NCBI GenBank assembly: GCA_963775835.1
Contig: CAVZKV010000026.1
Coordinates: 62,001 to 126,000, forward strand
Origin: AWTP1-13 sp963775835
Lineage (GTDB): Bacteria > Pseudomonadota > Alphaproteobacteria > Rhizobiales > Hyphomicrobiaceae
Direction: 5' to 3'
Length of the DNA stretch: 64,000 bases
The notes beneath the pieces were generated by a model, which did not search any database, had not been told where the DNA came from, and saw only the letters and a list, made by a program, of their open reading frames with translations. Position 1 is the stretch's first letter, and every line of letters starts with the position of its first letter. Positions 34,996 through 43,152 of the stretch are shown piece after piece. The translations under genes were made by a program, and so were the position numbers.

Positions 34996-36246
34996 ATGGC
35001 CAAGATCGCGGCCAAGCCATCGCCATTCGCGCCTGCAGGGCTGCCCGTGCTCCCCGGCCTGGAAGGGGTGCGCCTGGCGGCTTGCGAGGCGGGCATCCGA
35101 TACCAGGGCCGCACCGACTTGATGGTTGCGGTGATGGACCCGGGCACGGCCGCGGCGGGGGTACTGACCCGCTCCAAGACCTGCTCGGCCCCGGTGCTGT
35201 GGTGCCGTGACAATCTTGAGCACGGCCGTGCCCGCGCGCTGGTGGTCAATTCCGGCAATGCCAATGCCTTTACAGGCAAAAAGGGGAGCGAGGCCACGCG
35301 CATCACCGCGGAGGCAATGGGCAAGGCCGTCGGCTGCGCAGCCGACGAAGTCTACGTGGCCTCGACAGGGGTGATCGGCGAGCCGCTCGATGCCTACAAA
35401 TTCGCTCACCTCTTGGACGGACTTGTGCACTCGGCCTCGGCGGACGCCTTCGAGATCGGCGCGCGCGCGATCATGACCACCGACACCTATCCCAAGCTCG
35501 CGACCCGATCGGCCGAAATTGGGGGCGTGCCGATCCGCATCAATGGTTTCTGCAAGGGCGCCGGCATGATCGCGCCCGACATGGCGACGATGCTCTGCTT
35601 CATTTTCACCGACGCCGCTCTCCCCCCCGCGGCGTTGCAAAGTCTGCTCGCAGCCCACGTGCGCACAACCTTCAACTGCATGACGATCGACGGAGACACG
35701 TCGACCAGCGACACCTGCCTGTTATTTGCGACCGGCGCGGCAGCAAAGCGCGGTCAGCCGCCCGTGGCGAGCGTGCAAGACCGCCAGCTCGCCACCTTCG
35801 ACGGCGCCTTGCACGATTTGCTGCGCGATCTTGCCATCCAGGTCGCCAAGGATGGCGAGGGTCTTTCCAAATTCGTCACCATCGAAATCGGCGGGGCGGA
35901 AAGCTGGGAAGCCGCGCGCCGGATCGGGTTGGCGTGCGCCAACTCGCCGATCCTGAAGGCCGCTATTTTTGGCGAGGATCCCAATTGGGGCCGCGTCGTG
36001 ATGGCGATCGGCAAGTCCGGTGAGGCGGCGGACCGCGACAAGCTCTCGATCCGGTTCGGCCCGCACGAGGTTGCCCGCAACGGGCAGCGCGCGCCCGACT
36101 ATGTCGAGCGCGTGGTGGCCGACTACATGAAGGGCCGCGAGATTTTGATCCGCGCCGACGTCGGGGTCGGCTCCGCCGAGGCCACCGTGTGGACCTGCGA
36201 TTTGACGCACGATTACATCTCCATCAACGCCGATTACCGCAGCTAG
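34996..36246 (+). CDS. argJ: bifunctional glutamate N-acetyltransferase / amino-acid acetyltransferase
   Basis: Transfers acetyl from N-acetylornithine to glutamate in the cyclic arginine pathway. 416 residues, self-cleaving. The cleavage region KGAGMIAPDMATMLCFIFTD contains the Ala-Thr scissile pair, and the Thr after cleavage is the nucleophile. NSGNANAFTGKKG, the oxyanion-hole stretch STGVIGEPL and the C-terminal DLTHDYISINADYRS are conserved. The ATG at 34996 has a GGAGGGAGGGG ribosome site. It lies 38 bp after the parvulin gene. Confidence 0.96.
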   Translation: MAKIAAKPSPFAPAGLPVLPGLEGVRLAACEAGIRYQGRTDLMVAVMDPGTAAAGVLTRSKTCSAPVLWCRDNLEHGRARALVVNSGNANAFTGKKGSEATRITAEAMGKAVGCAADEVYVASTGVIGEPLDAYKFAHLLDGLVHSASADAFEIGARAIMTTDTYPKLATRSAEIGGVPIRINGFCKGAGMIAPDMATMLCFIFTDAALPPAALQSLLAAHVRTTFNCMTIDGDTSTSDTCLLFATGAAAKRGQPPVASVQDRQLATFDGALHDLLRDLAIQVAKDGEGLSKFVTIEIGGAESWEAARRIGLACANSPILKAAIFGEDPNWGRVVMAIGKSGEAADRDKLSIRFGPHEVARNGQRAPDYVERVVADYMKGREILIRADVGVGSAEATVWTCDLTHDYISINADYRS

Positions 36247-36491
36247 GTGACCGTCGGGACATGAGGCGGTGTGGGGGCCGCCGGGCCAAACTTTGCCCCC
36301 GGCCCTGCGGCAGAGCTTTGATGCTCTTGGGCGCGGCAAGCCCTCGGGCGGTGGGCCGCTTGGGCAGCGGATGGGCTGCCCTGTTTGAGGGGTGCGGCCA
36401 ACCCCCGGATCGAGCCAGCGATGTTTTGTCAATCCTTAACCCCCCCTCTCTGCCGCGGTGTTAACGTCCCCCCTTCTGCTGGAGCATAAGC

Positions 36492-36896
36492 ATGGGCTTG
36501 GACATTCTGCTTGTCGTTGCCTGCGCGCTGATCGACGCCGACGGGCGTGTGCTGCTGGCCAAGCGCCCTCCGGGGCGGCCGCTCGCGGGACTCTGGGAGT
36601 TTCCGGGCGGCAAGGTTGAGCCGGGCGAGACACCCGATGCGGCCCTCATCCGCGAACTCGAAGAGGAGCTCGCGATCAGGGTCACGCCGAAGTGCCTAGC
36701 GCCGTTCACCTTCGCCAGCCACAGCTACGAGGCGTTCCACCTGCTGATGCCCCTTTACTTGTGTCGCAAGTGGGAGGGGATGGTGAAGGCGCAACAGGGA
36801 CAGGAGCTTGCCTGGGTTCGCGCGAAGCGCCTTGGTGACTATGCGATGCCGCCGGCGGATGAGCCATTGAAGGCGATGCTTCGGGATCTGCTGTGA
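36492..36896 (+). CDS. mutT: 8-oxo-dGTP diphosphatase MutT (Nudix)
   Basis: 134 residues. The Nudix box GKVEPGETPDAALIRELEEE is complete; before it lies LLAKRPPGRPLAGLWEFPG, typical of MutT. It removes oxidised dGTP. The ATG at 36492 has GGAG eight bases upstream. It is separated from argJ by 245 bp, so it may be independently transcribed. Confidence 0.94.
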   Translation: MGLDILLVVACALIDADGRVLLAKRPPGRPLAGLWEFPGGKVEPGETPDAALIRELEEELAIRVTPKCLAPFTFASHSYEAFHLLMPLYLCRKWEGMVKAQQGQELAWVRAKRLGDYAMPPADEPLKAMLRDLL

Positions 36897-36941
36897 TCGG
36901 CGGCGGGACCGAGCGGGGATTGGAAGAGGCTTGGCCTGACG

Positions 36942-37147
36942 ATGCCTGTTGGCTGGCGGCAGAGGGACCGCGGCATCGGCCGCTTCCTGCGCGACTGCGG
37001 CGGGGCGACATCGGTCGCGTACGGCCTCATTGCGGTGCCGGTCGCCGTCGGGATGCTCGTGGGCTGAAGGCGCTCGGTGCCGGCAACAGCAGCTGGAGCC
37101 GTACGAGCAACAAGATCACCAATGCGATGAAGGATCGCGCGCCCTAA
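36942..37147 (+). pseudogene. Flp/Fap-type pilin, frameshifted
   Basis: The first frame reads MPVGWRQRDRGIGRFLRDCG followed by GATSVAYGLIAVPVAVGMLVG and a stop at 37065; the next frame continues LKALGAGNSSWSRTSNKITN ending AMKDRAP at 37147. Joined, this is the layout of Flp pilins (positively charged start, GATAIEYGLIA-like hydrophobic helix, short polar tail with N and K). One extra G in GTGGGCTG would restore the frame. The conserved Glu of the helix is replaced by Ala (SVAYGLIA), so decay rather than only a sequencing error is likely. No cpa or tad genes are near. Confidence 0.7.
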
Positions 37148-38052
37148 CTCTCGTCCACCGGTGGCCCGACCCGACGCTCCACCGTCCCAAGCGCCTCGGC
37201 AAGCCGCACCGTGGCCGATCCCGGTCGCAACGGCTGCGGTTGACTTTCATGCGGTGCCCAGCCGGTTAATGTGACGACCTCAAAGGTGGCCGGGATGCGT
37301 CCGTTGGGCAAGCCGAAGCGGTCGGCATAATGCTCAACGGCACGCAGGAGCGTTGCTCGCCGCAGGAGCCGGCGGCGACGCGCCCGCAGGACATTGCTAG
37401 CACCGGCGGCCTTAAGCTCGCGCATCAGTGCGAGCGCGTCGGGATAGGTGACGGTCACGGTCTGGGCGTCGGCAACCGGCAGCGCAAACCCGGCGCGCAG
37501 CAATAGGGCACCCAATTCCCTCACATCTGCAAACGGCGCAACGCGAGGACTGGCGCCGCCCTCGACTTCCTCCTCGGCAAGGAACAATGCGGTTCGCAAT
37601 TCGTGCAGGGTGGCACCACCTAACACCGCCGCGAGCAACAGCCCGTCCGGCTTTAGGGCGTGGCGGATCTGCAGCAGCGTGCCCGGCAGGTCGTTAACGA
37701 GTTGCAGCGCCAGCGCCGATACCACGAGATCGAGCGAGTGACTGCGGAAGGGCAGCGCCTCCTCGTCGGCTTGCACCCGCAGGCCACTGCATTGCCGGAG
37801 CAGGCCCCCAGCCGCCTCCATCTGGACAACGACCTCGACGCCAGGGAGCGACTGCAGCCGGGCGCCGAGCAGGCCGTGATGGGCACCGAGGTTGACGGCA
37901 ACGGGAAACTGCCGCCGCACCATCGCCAACCGCTCGATCAGATCCTCCGCCGCTCGCGCGATCAGAAAGTCGTGCCGGCAGGCCGCCGTAGCCGCCCGAT
38001 GGCGTCGCCGGCGCAGCAAGTTACGGTCAAAAATAAGAGCATCCTCGGCCAT
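37144..38052 (-). CDS. SAM-dependent methyltransferase-fold protein (BioC/NDUFAF5-like)
   Basis: 302 residues. The class I methyltransferase fold is recognised by AVNLGAHHGLLGARLQ near residue 55, ALPFRSHSLDLVVSALALQ and NDLPGTLLQIRHALKPDGLL. This is the family that contains NDUFAF5, a complex-I assembly hydroxylase, and BioC. The glycine-rich loop reads LGAHHG, a poor match to the usual GxGxG, so SAM binding should be checked. Its stop shares bases with the end of the frameshifted pilin on the other strand. Confidence 0.82.
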   Translation of the reverse strand: MAEDALIFDRNLLRRRRHRAATAACRHDFLIARAAEDLIERLAMVRRQFPVAVNLGAHHGLLGARLQSLPGVEVVVQMEAAGGLLRQCSGLRVQADEEALPFRSHSLDLVVSALALQLVNDLPGTLLQIRHALKPDGLLLAAVLGGATLHELRTALFLAEEEVEGGASPRVAPFADVRELGALLLRAGFALPVADAQTVTVTYPDALALMRELKAAGASNVLRARRRRLLRRATLLRAVEHYADRFGLPNGRIPATFEVVTLTGWAPHESQPQPLRPGSATVRLAEALGTVERRVGPPVDES

Positions 38053-38406
38053 GGCGCCAAGCTAGTTGGCAGCCGCCGCCGGTTCAATGCGCGCGAGCCC
38101 CGACGTTCCCGAGCGTTGCTTAGCCCGGATGCGACGGCCCCGGCCGCGCTTGTCTGGCCAACCCCCGTCCCACGGCCCGACGCGCAAGCCCCGCAGACCG
38201 CCCCAACACGCCAGCGAGACCGCCCCGCCCAGCTCAAGCTCCTGCAAAGGCGCTTAACAGCGCCCAAGCGGAGACGTCCTTTGCGCCTATTTCCACTTGA
38301 GGTTTGGCGGAGGTACCGATTGGGCGAGGGGCGTGATCTCAAGACTTTGCGGGGAGCTGCCCAGGCTCTAGACTAGCGCCAATAACGGCCGGAGAACGCC
38401 TGCTCG
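38053..38406. other. gene-free stretch where comF/grxC genes are often found
   Basis: 354 bp between the methyltransferase and the nitrilase. In related Rhizobiales a ComF-like gene and glutaredoxin grxC often lie here. I find no thioredoxin-fold CPYC motif or phosphoribosyltransferase motif in any frame, so both appear absent rather than broken. The region must supply divergent promoters. Confidence 0.5.
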
Positions 38407-39276
38407 ATGTCCAGACCAGCAGCCTCTGCCTTCCGCGTGGGCTTGGTGCAGATGTGCACGGGACGCGACGTGGAAGGGAATTTGCGCCAGGCGAGCGAGC
38501 TCATCCGGGAGGCGGTCGGACGGGGGGCACAATACGTGCAGACCCCCGAGGTCACCAGCCTGATGGAAATGGAGCGCGCCCGTCTATTTGCCGCCGTTGA
38601 GGCCGAAGCGGGCAACCGGGCGGTCGGCTTTTTCGGCGAGTTGGCGCTCGAGCTCAAGATTTGGCTGCACATCGGTTCAATGCCGATCCTGCTTGCCGAC
38701 AATAAGATTGCCAACCGCTCCTTCCTGTTTGCGCCAAGCGGAAACATCGTGGCACGCTTCGACAAGATTCACATGTTCGACGTGGCGCTTCCCGATGGGG
38801 AGACCTATCGCGAGTCGAAGAACTATCAAGCCGGCAGCCAGGGCGTGCTGGCCCAACTCCCGTGGGGGGTGTTGGGACTGACGGTTTGCTACGACCTGCG
38901 CTTTCCTCAGCTCTATCGCGCGCTCGCTAGGGCGGGTGCCGACTTTTTGGCCATTCCCTCTGCCTTTACCCGACCCACCGGCGAGGCGCATTGGAGCGTG
39001 CTGATCCGCGCGCGCGCCATTGAAAATGGTTGCTTTGTCTTGGCCGCAGCGCAGACCGGCAAGCACGAAAGTGGCAGGGAAACCTATGGACACAGTCTCA
39101 TCGTTTCGCCCTGGGGCGAGATCGTTGCCGAAGGCGGCGTTCATACTTCTGTCATTGTTGCTGATCTTAACTGTGCCGAGGTAACGCAGGCACGCCAGCG
39201 CATCCCCTCGCTCCAGCATGACCGCCCATTTCAGGTTGCTGCCCTACCGATGGCGGAGACGAAGCAAAGCTCATGA
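38407..39276 (+). CDS. carbon-nitrogen hydrolase (Nit-like deaminated-glutathione amidase family)
   Basis: 289 residues of the nitrilase superfamily. The Glu-Lys-Cys triad is visible: Glu in QTPEVTSLMEM, Lys in RFDKIHMFDV and Cys in LTVCYDLRFPQLYR. ALARAGADFLAIPSAFTRPTGEAHW is typical of the Nit1/Nit2 branch, which repairs deaminated glutathione or hydrolyses omega-amides. Its stop overlaps the next gene, so it is coupled to the DUF1178 gene, a common pairing. Confidence 0.9.
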   Translation: MSRPAASAFRVGLVQMCTGRDVEGNLRQASELIREAVGRGAQYVQTPEVTSLMEMERARLFAAVEAEAGNRAVGFFGELALELKIWLHIGSMPILLADNKIANRSFLFAPSGNIVARFDKIHMFDVALPDGETYRESKNYQAGSQGVLAQLPWGVLGLTVCYDLRFPQLYRALARAGADFLAIPSAFTRPTGEAHWSVLIRARAIENGCFVLAAAQTGKHESGRETYGHSLIVSPWGEIVAEGGVHTSVIVADLNCAEVTQARQRIPSLQHDRPFQVAALPMAETKQSS

Positions 39277-39740
39277 TCCGCTATCGCCTCAAATGCAAGA
39301 AAGGCCACCAGTTCGACGCCTGGTTTGCCAGTAGCGTCGCTTACGAGCGGCAGGCCAAAGGCAAGCAACTGTCGTGCGCGAAATGTGGGAGCACGCAGGT
39401 TTCCAAGGCTCTGATGGCGCCGAAGCTGACGAAGCGCGCGGCCGCCAAGGAGGGGGCGGCAAAGGAAGCGGCCAGGTCCCGGGAAGCAGCCAAGCCGGAG
39501 ACACATCGGCTTGCCGCGCACGGCGAACTCATGGCCGCCATGCGCAAGCTTAGAGCGGAGATTGAGGCCAAGTCGGAATACGTGGGCCCCCGTTTTCCCG
39601 ACGAGGCGCGCAAGATCCACTACGAAGAGGCACCCGCGCGGGGCATCCACGGCGAGGCGACGGCCGATGAAGCCAAGGCTTTGAGCGAGGAAGGAATCGA
39701 ATTTTTCCCGCTGCCCATCCTGCCAGAGGACCACAATTGA
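39273..39740 (+). CDS. DUF1178 family protein
   Basis: 155 residues. The N-terminal zinc-ribbon-like segment MIRYRLKCKKGHQFDAWFAS and LSCAKCGSTQVSKALMAPKL holds three Cys and a His. The middle is Ala/Lys-rich and probably helical. The C-terminal GPRFPDEARKIHYEEAPARG, IHGEATADEAKALSEEGIEF and FPLPILPEDHN are the family signature. The function is unknown. It overlaps the nitrilase stop by ATGA and the following phosphatase start. Confidence 0.92.
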   Translation: MIRYRLKCKKGHQFDAWFASSVAYERQAKGKQLSCAKCGSTQVSKALMAPKLTKRAAAKEGAAKEAARSREAAKPETHRLAAHGELMAAMRKLRAEIEAKSEYVGPRFPDEARKIHYEEAPARGIHGEATADEAKALSEEGIEFFPLPILPEDHN

Positions 39741-40333
39741 GGCGGCGCCGATTGCCGCTAGCGCAGCGGCTGCTCGGTGGCGTCTTGTGGGTGGCGACGG
39801 CGCTGCTGGCGAGGTCCGGCGACGCCCGGGGACAAACGGATCCTTGGCAAGCGCTTCGGCAGCCCGGGCATGCCGCCTTCATGCGTCACTCGGATGCTCC
39901 GGGCGGCGCCGGTGATCCGGTGGGCTTTCGTCTCGACGACTGCGCAACCCAGCGCAATCTGAGCGAAGACGGACGTGCCCAGGCGCGCCGCACCGGGGCG
40001 GCGCTTGCGCGCAACCACGTGGCGTTTGATCAGGTCTTGACCAGCCCCTGGTGTCGATGCCGTGAGACGGCGCGGCTTGTTAGCGACAAGGTGGCCGAAG
40101 ACTTTGGTGCCCTGAGCAACCTCGTCGGGCGCCAGGAGTACAGGGCGTCCCAAGTCGCCGCCCTTAAATCGTACCTAAGCAAATTGGATCCCGGTTCACG
40201 GGTGTTGTTTGTGACGCACGGAATTCTCATCTCAGCGCTAATCGGCATCAATCCGGCGCAAGGAGAGATAGTGGTTGTGCGCATCGGGGCCGGCGGTGAG
40301 CCGACCGTCGTTGGCCGTTTGCTGGTCGACTAG
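39737..40333 (+). CDS. exported histidine phosphatase family protein
   Basis: 198 residues from a TTG start overlapping the DUF1178 stop. A short basic N-terminus and hydrophobic stretch (RLLGGVLWVATALLARSG) suggest export. The phosphohistidine motif reads AFMRHSDAPG, an RHS variant of RHG. TSPWCRCRETARL and the second His in VLFVTHGILISALIG complete the phosphoglycerate mutase-like fold. The substrate is unknown. Three Cys occur in the first half, two of them in SPWCRC. Confidence 0.85.
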   Translation: MRRRRLPLAQRLLGGVLWVATALLARSGDARGQTDPWQALRQPGHAAFMRHSDAPGGAGDPVGFRLDDCATQRNLSEDGRAQARRTGAALARNHVAFDQVLTSPWCRCRETARLVSDKVAEDFGALSNLVGRQEYRASQVAALKSYLSKLDPGSRVLFVTHGILISALIGINPAQGEIVVVRIGAGGEPTVVGRLLVD

Positions 40334-40367
40334 CCTCGCCAGCCCGGTGCTGGTCTCGGAGGTATTC

Positions 40368-40673
40368 ATGTGTCGAAACATCAAAACGCTGCATAACTTC
40401 AAACCACCTGCGTCAGACGAGGAGATCAGGGCCGCCTCGCTTCAGTTTGTGCGCAAGCTGTCCGGTTTTGCGCGACCCTCAAAGGTCAACGAGCAGGCGT
40501 TCAATGGTGCCGTGGAGCAGGTTTCGCAAGCGGCGCACCGACTGTTGCATTCGCTGGTCACGCATGCACCGCCGCGTGACCGCAACCTAGAAGCCGCCAA
40601 GGCTCGGGCGAGGACGGCACAGCGCTTTGGCGCAAGCGAACGATTGTCGAGCGAAGCTTCAGCAAAAAAATAG
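40368..40673 (+). CDS. DUF2277 family protein
   Basis: 101 residues from ATG at 40368, with GGAGG six bases upstream. The start MCRNIKTLHNFKPPASDEEI and RAASLQFVRKLSGFARPSK are characteristic of DUF2277, a small family of unknown function. VNEQAFNGAVEQVSQAAHRLL forms the helical second half, and the C-terminal tail is polar and variable. It lies just after the histidine phosphatase gene on the same strand. Confidence 0.92.
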   Translation: MCRNIKTLHNFKPPASDEEIRAASLQFVRKLSGFARPSKVNEQAFNGAVEQVSQAAHRLLHSLVTHAPPRDRNLEAAKARARTAQRFGASERLSSEASAKK

Positions 40674-40716
40674 CCCCGCACGAGGCGAGGCCGAGGTAGG
40701 TCTTCCTGTCGCCGCG

Positions 40717-41052
40717 TCAAATGGCTTGTTTCAAGTCCTTGGCCGCGCGGAATGCAATCTTCTTGCTGGCCTTGATTTTGATCGCTTCACCGGTTGCAGG
40801 GTTGCGTCCCATACGTGCCGGGCGCTTGCGGACCTGCAGGATGCCGAGGCCGTTCAAGCGAATGCGCTTGCCCTTTTTGAGGTGCTTGGCGATGTCCTCG
40901 ACCATGTGTACCAGCATGGCGTTGACCTCGGCCTTCTTGACGGCATGGGCCTCCGAAAGGGCCGTGGCGAGGTGTCGGAGCGTGACCGTTTCCACTTTGG
41001 CTTTTGCCTTGCCCGGGGCGATCCGGGGGATGCTCAATTCGATGCGCTTCAT
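40717..41052 (-). CDS. HU/IHF-family DNA-binding protein
   Basis: 111 residues from ATG at 41052; the frame is open twelve codons further. The HU core is clear: ALSEAHAVKKAEVNAMLVHM, AKHLKKGKRIRLNGLGILQV, RKRPARMGRNPATGEAIKIK and KKIAFRAAKDLKQAI. The arm motif GRNPATGE is intact. The N-terminal 25 residues (KRIELSIPRIAPGKAKAKVE) are longer than in standard HU. Nucleoid organisation is the expected role. Confidence 0.9.
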   Translation of the reverse strand: MKRIELSIPRIAPGKAKAKVETVTLRHLATALSEAHAVKKAEVNAMLVHMVEDIAKHLKKGKRIRLNGLGILQVRKRPARMGRNPATGEAIKIKASKKIAFRAAKDLKQAI

Positions 41053-41228
41053 GTGCTGCCCTCTGCTTCTCTGGGATCCGATATCCACAAAAATCTTGTG
41101 ATTCCCGAGCGATATGTGTATTCGCGCAGTTTGGGTATCAAATCCTTAGCCACCCCCCAGCAAACGCGAAATGCGTGGTCGATTTGCCACGGCCTCTGCA
41201 AGTCACGCGGGCATCAGCCATGCCGGAT

Positions 41229-41897
41229 CTAAGGTGTTCGACGCAGCCTGGCCGATGGTTTGGAGCGGGAGCTGGAGAAGGAGACGAAGATGGCATTGAC
41301 GAGGAAGGAGGCCAGCATGCTGCACAAGGCCATGATCACGTAGTGGTGGCCAGAGAAGCCCTGCCGCGCGGCATTGGTGAGCTTGCGTGCTCCGGGCAGA
41401 CTATCACCCGCGGCGCTCAGCGCATCGAGCGAGGCCTGCCAGATCCAGTCGGCAAATCGCAACAGTTCGGCATAAAGGGCGGGCATCAGGGCGTTGAAGG
41501 TGAAGAGGACGACCGCGAGCACAACCGTGGCGGGGATGCTGACGAGGGCGATTGCGATGCGCTGCACCGCCGTCCGTGTCCCCCCAAGAAGCCGATTGAA
41601 CGGGATACCAACGACGATCGTTGCAACGATGATGGCCGGGATTGAGAGGACCACATGTGTCATGTTCACGCGTTCGCGCAGATGGTTGATTGCGACCTGT
41701 CCCCAGTGGCTGCCCGACGCGAGCTCGTCGAACGCGGAGACGATGCGGCGTCCGAGGTTGAAGGCGGAGGTAACTACCGGCTCCAGCTCGCGGTCATAAA
41801 CCACGCTCAAGATCATGATGCCGAGCATCAAGGCGTAACTCGTCATGCCAATCCCGACGGACACAACAACGCGGCGAAGCCATGCAAGTGCGGCCAT
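41229..41897 (-). CDS. integral membrane protein of unknown function
   Basis: 222 residues from ATG at 41897, the second of two close starts, which has GGGGG at a better distance. Four hydrophobic segments are seen: SVGIGMTSYALMLGIMILSV, VVLSIPAIIVATIVVGIPF, IAIALVSIPATVVLAVVLF and YVIMALCSMLASFLVNAIF. The tail is Arg/Ser-rich. I do not recognise the family. It diverges from galE, with 150 bp in between. Confidence 0.75.
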   Translation of the reverse strand: MAALAWLRRVVVSVGIGMTSYALMLGIMILSVVYDRELEPVVTSAFNLGRRIVSAFDELASGSHWGQVAINHLRERVNMTHVVLSIPAIIVATIVVGIPFNRLLGGTRTAVQRIAIALVSIPATVVLAVVLFTFNALMPALYAELLRFADWIWQASLDALSAAGDSLPGARKLTNAARQGFSGHHYVIMALCSMLASFLVNAIFVSFSSSRSKPSARLRRTP

Positions 41898-42050
41898 TAG
41901 CATCCCCCGGCACCTCAACACCTCAGGTCTTAGCGGTAACCATTAATCGAGGCATCAATTCATTCCCACAAGGGCGTTGCGTGTGCCTGTGCTAGAGAAA
42001 GTGCCATCGTGGTTTGGCGGGGTTAGAGCGCCTGTTAGGGGTTTGCGTCC

Positions 42051-43049
42051 ATGCTAACTGTGTTGATCACAGGAGGCGCTGGCTATATCGGCAGTCATGC
42101 CGTTTATGGCTTCCTCGATGCAGGCTTTAAGGTCGTGGTCGTCGACGACCTCTCGACGGGCGTTCGGGAGAATTTGGCGCCCGCAGCCCAGCTTTACCAA
42201 GGCGATATTGCTGACCGCGACCTTTTGGACACAGTTCTGCGGCAGCATACGATCGACGGGGTTTTACACTTTGCTGGCTCCGCGGTTGTGCCGGAGTCGG
42301 CCGTTGATCCTGCAAAGTATTATCGCAACAATGCCTTTCGCAGCCTCGACTTGGTCGATTTCATCGTCTCGCGAGGGGTCAAGCGCTTCCTGTTCTCCTC
42401 CTCGGCCGCGGTTTACGGCAGTCCAACCGGGGGGGCGCCGGTATCGGAAGCCTCGCTCCTCAACCCCATCAATCCCTATGGATGGTCCAAGCTATTCGTG
42501 GAACGCATGGTTCGAGACATAGCGGCAGCCTCGGGCCTCAACTACGGTATCTTGCGCTATTTCAATGTGGCGGGAGCCGACCCCAAGGGGCGAACGGGGC
42601 AGAGCACGCGGAACGCCACACACCTTGTCAAAGTTGCTTGCGAGGTCGCCGTTGGCAAACGCGACGGCATGCGCATTTACGGCACAGACTACGACACGCC
42701 GGACGGCACGTGTGTGCGCGATTTTATCCATGTGACGGACTTGGCGCTGGCGCACGTCGCCACCTACGAATTTTTATGCCGGTCCGCCCGCAATGCCTGC
42801 TTCAACTGCGGTAACGGCAAAGGCCATTCGGTTCTTGAGGTGATCCGCGCGGTTGAGCAGACCCATGCGAGAAAATTGCATGTCGCGGCGGCCGAGCGTC
42901 GGCCGGGCGACCCTTCGGCTCTCATCGCCGATGCCTCGGCCATTCGCAAAACGCTCGGCTGGCGCACCGTTTATGGTCTCGACGACATGATTCACACGGC
43001 ACTCGCCTGGGAGCGTCGCGAGCAACGCGACCTGATACAGGTCTCCTAG
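42051..43049 (+). CDS. galE: UDP-glucose 4-epimerase
   Basis: Short-chain dehydrogenase-fold epimerase providing UDP-galactose for envelope polysaccharides. 332 residues. NAD site TGGAGYIGSHAVYGFLDAG, catalytic INPYGWSKLFVERM (YxxxK), GILRYFNVAGADP and GTDYDTPDGTCVRDFIHVTD are conserved. The ATG at 42051 is the family start. The neighbours do not form a polysaccharide cluster. Confidence 0.93.
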   Translation: MLTVLITGGAGYIGSHAVYGFLDAGFKVVVVDDLSTGVRENLAPAAQLYQGDIADRDLLDTVLRQHTIDGVLHFAGSAVVPESAVDPAKYYRNNAFRSLDLVDFIVSRGVKRFLFSSSAAVYGSPTGGAPVSEASLLNPINPYGWSKLFVERMVRDIAAASGLNYGILRYFNVAGADPKGRTGQSTRNATHLVKVACEVAVGKRDGMRIYGTDYDTPDGTCVRDFIHVTDLALAHVATYEFLCRSARNACFNCGNGKGHSVLEVIRAVEQTHARKLHVAAAERRPGDPSALIADASAIRKTLGWRTVYGLDDMIHTALAWERREQRDLIQVS

Positions 43050-43152
43050 CGGGCCGCCTGGCACAGCCGGGCACCACTGGCCCTTGCCCGATCGGCGCGG
43101 GGTACCATGCCCCAATCTGGGCGCACCGAGTGATCCCCAATCCGCCGACGGC

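Noticed and set aside
37962..38342. Minus-strand 126-codon frame between the methyltransferase and the nitrilase
   Set aside because: Arg/Ser/Gly-rich chance composition, overlap with the methyltransferase start and no recognisable motif.
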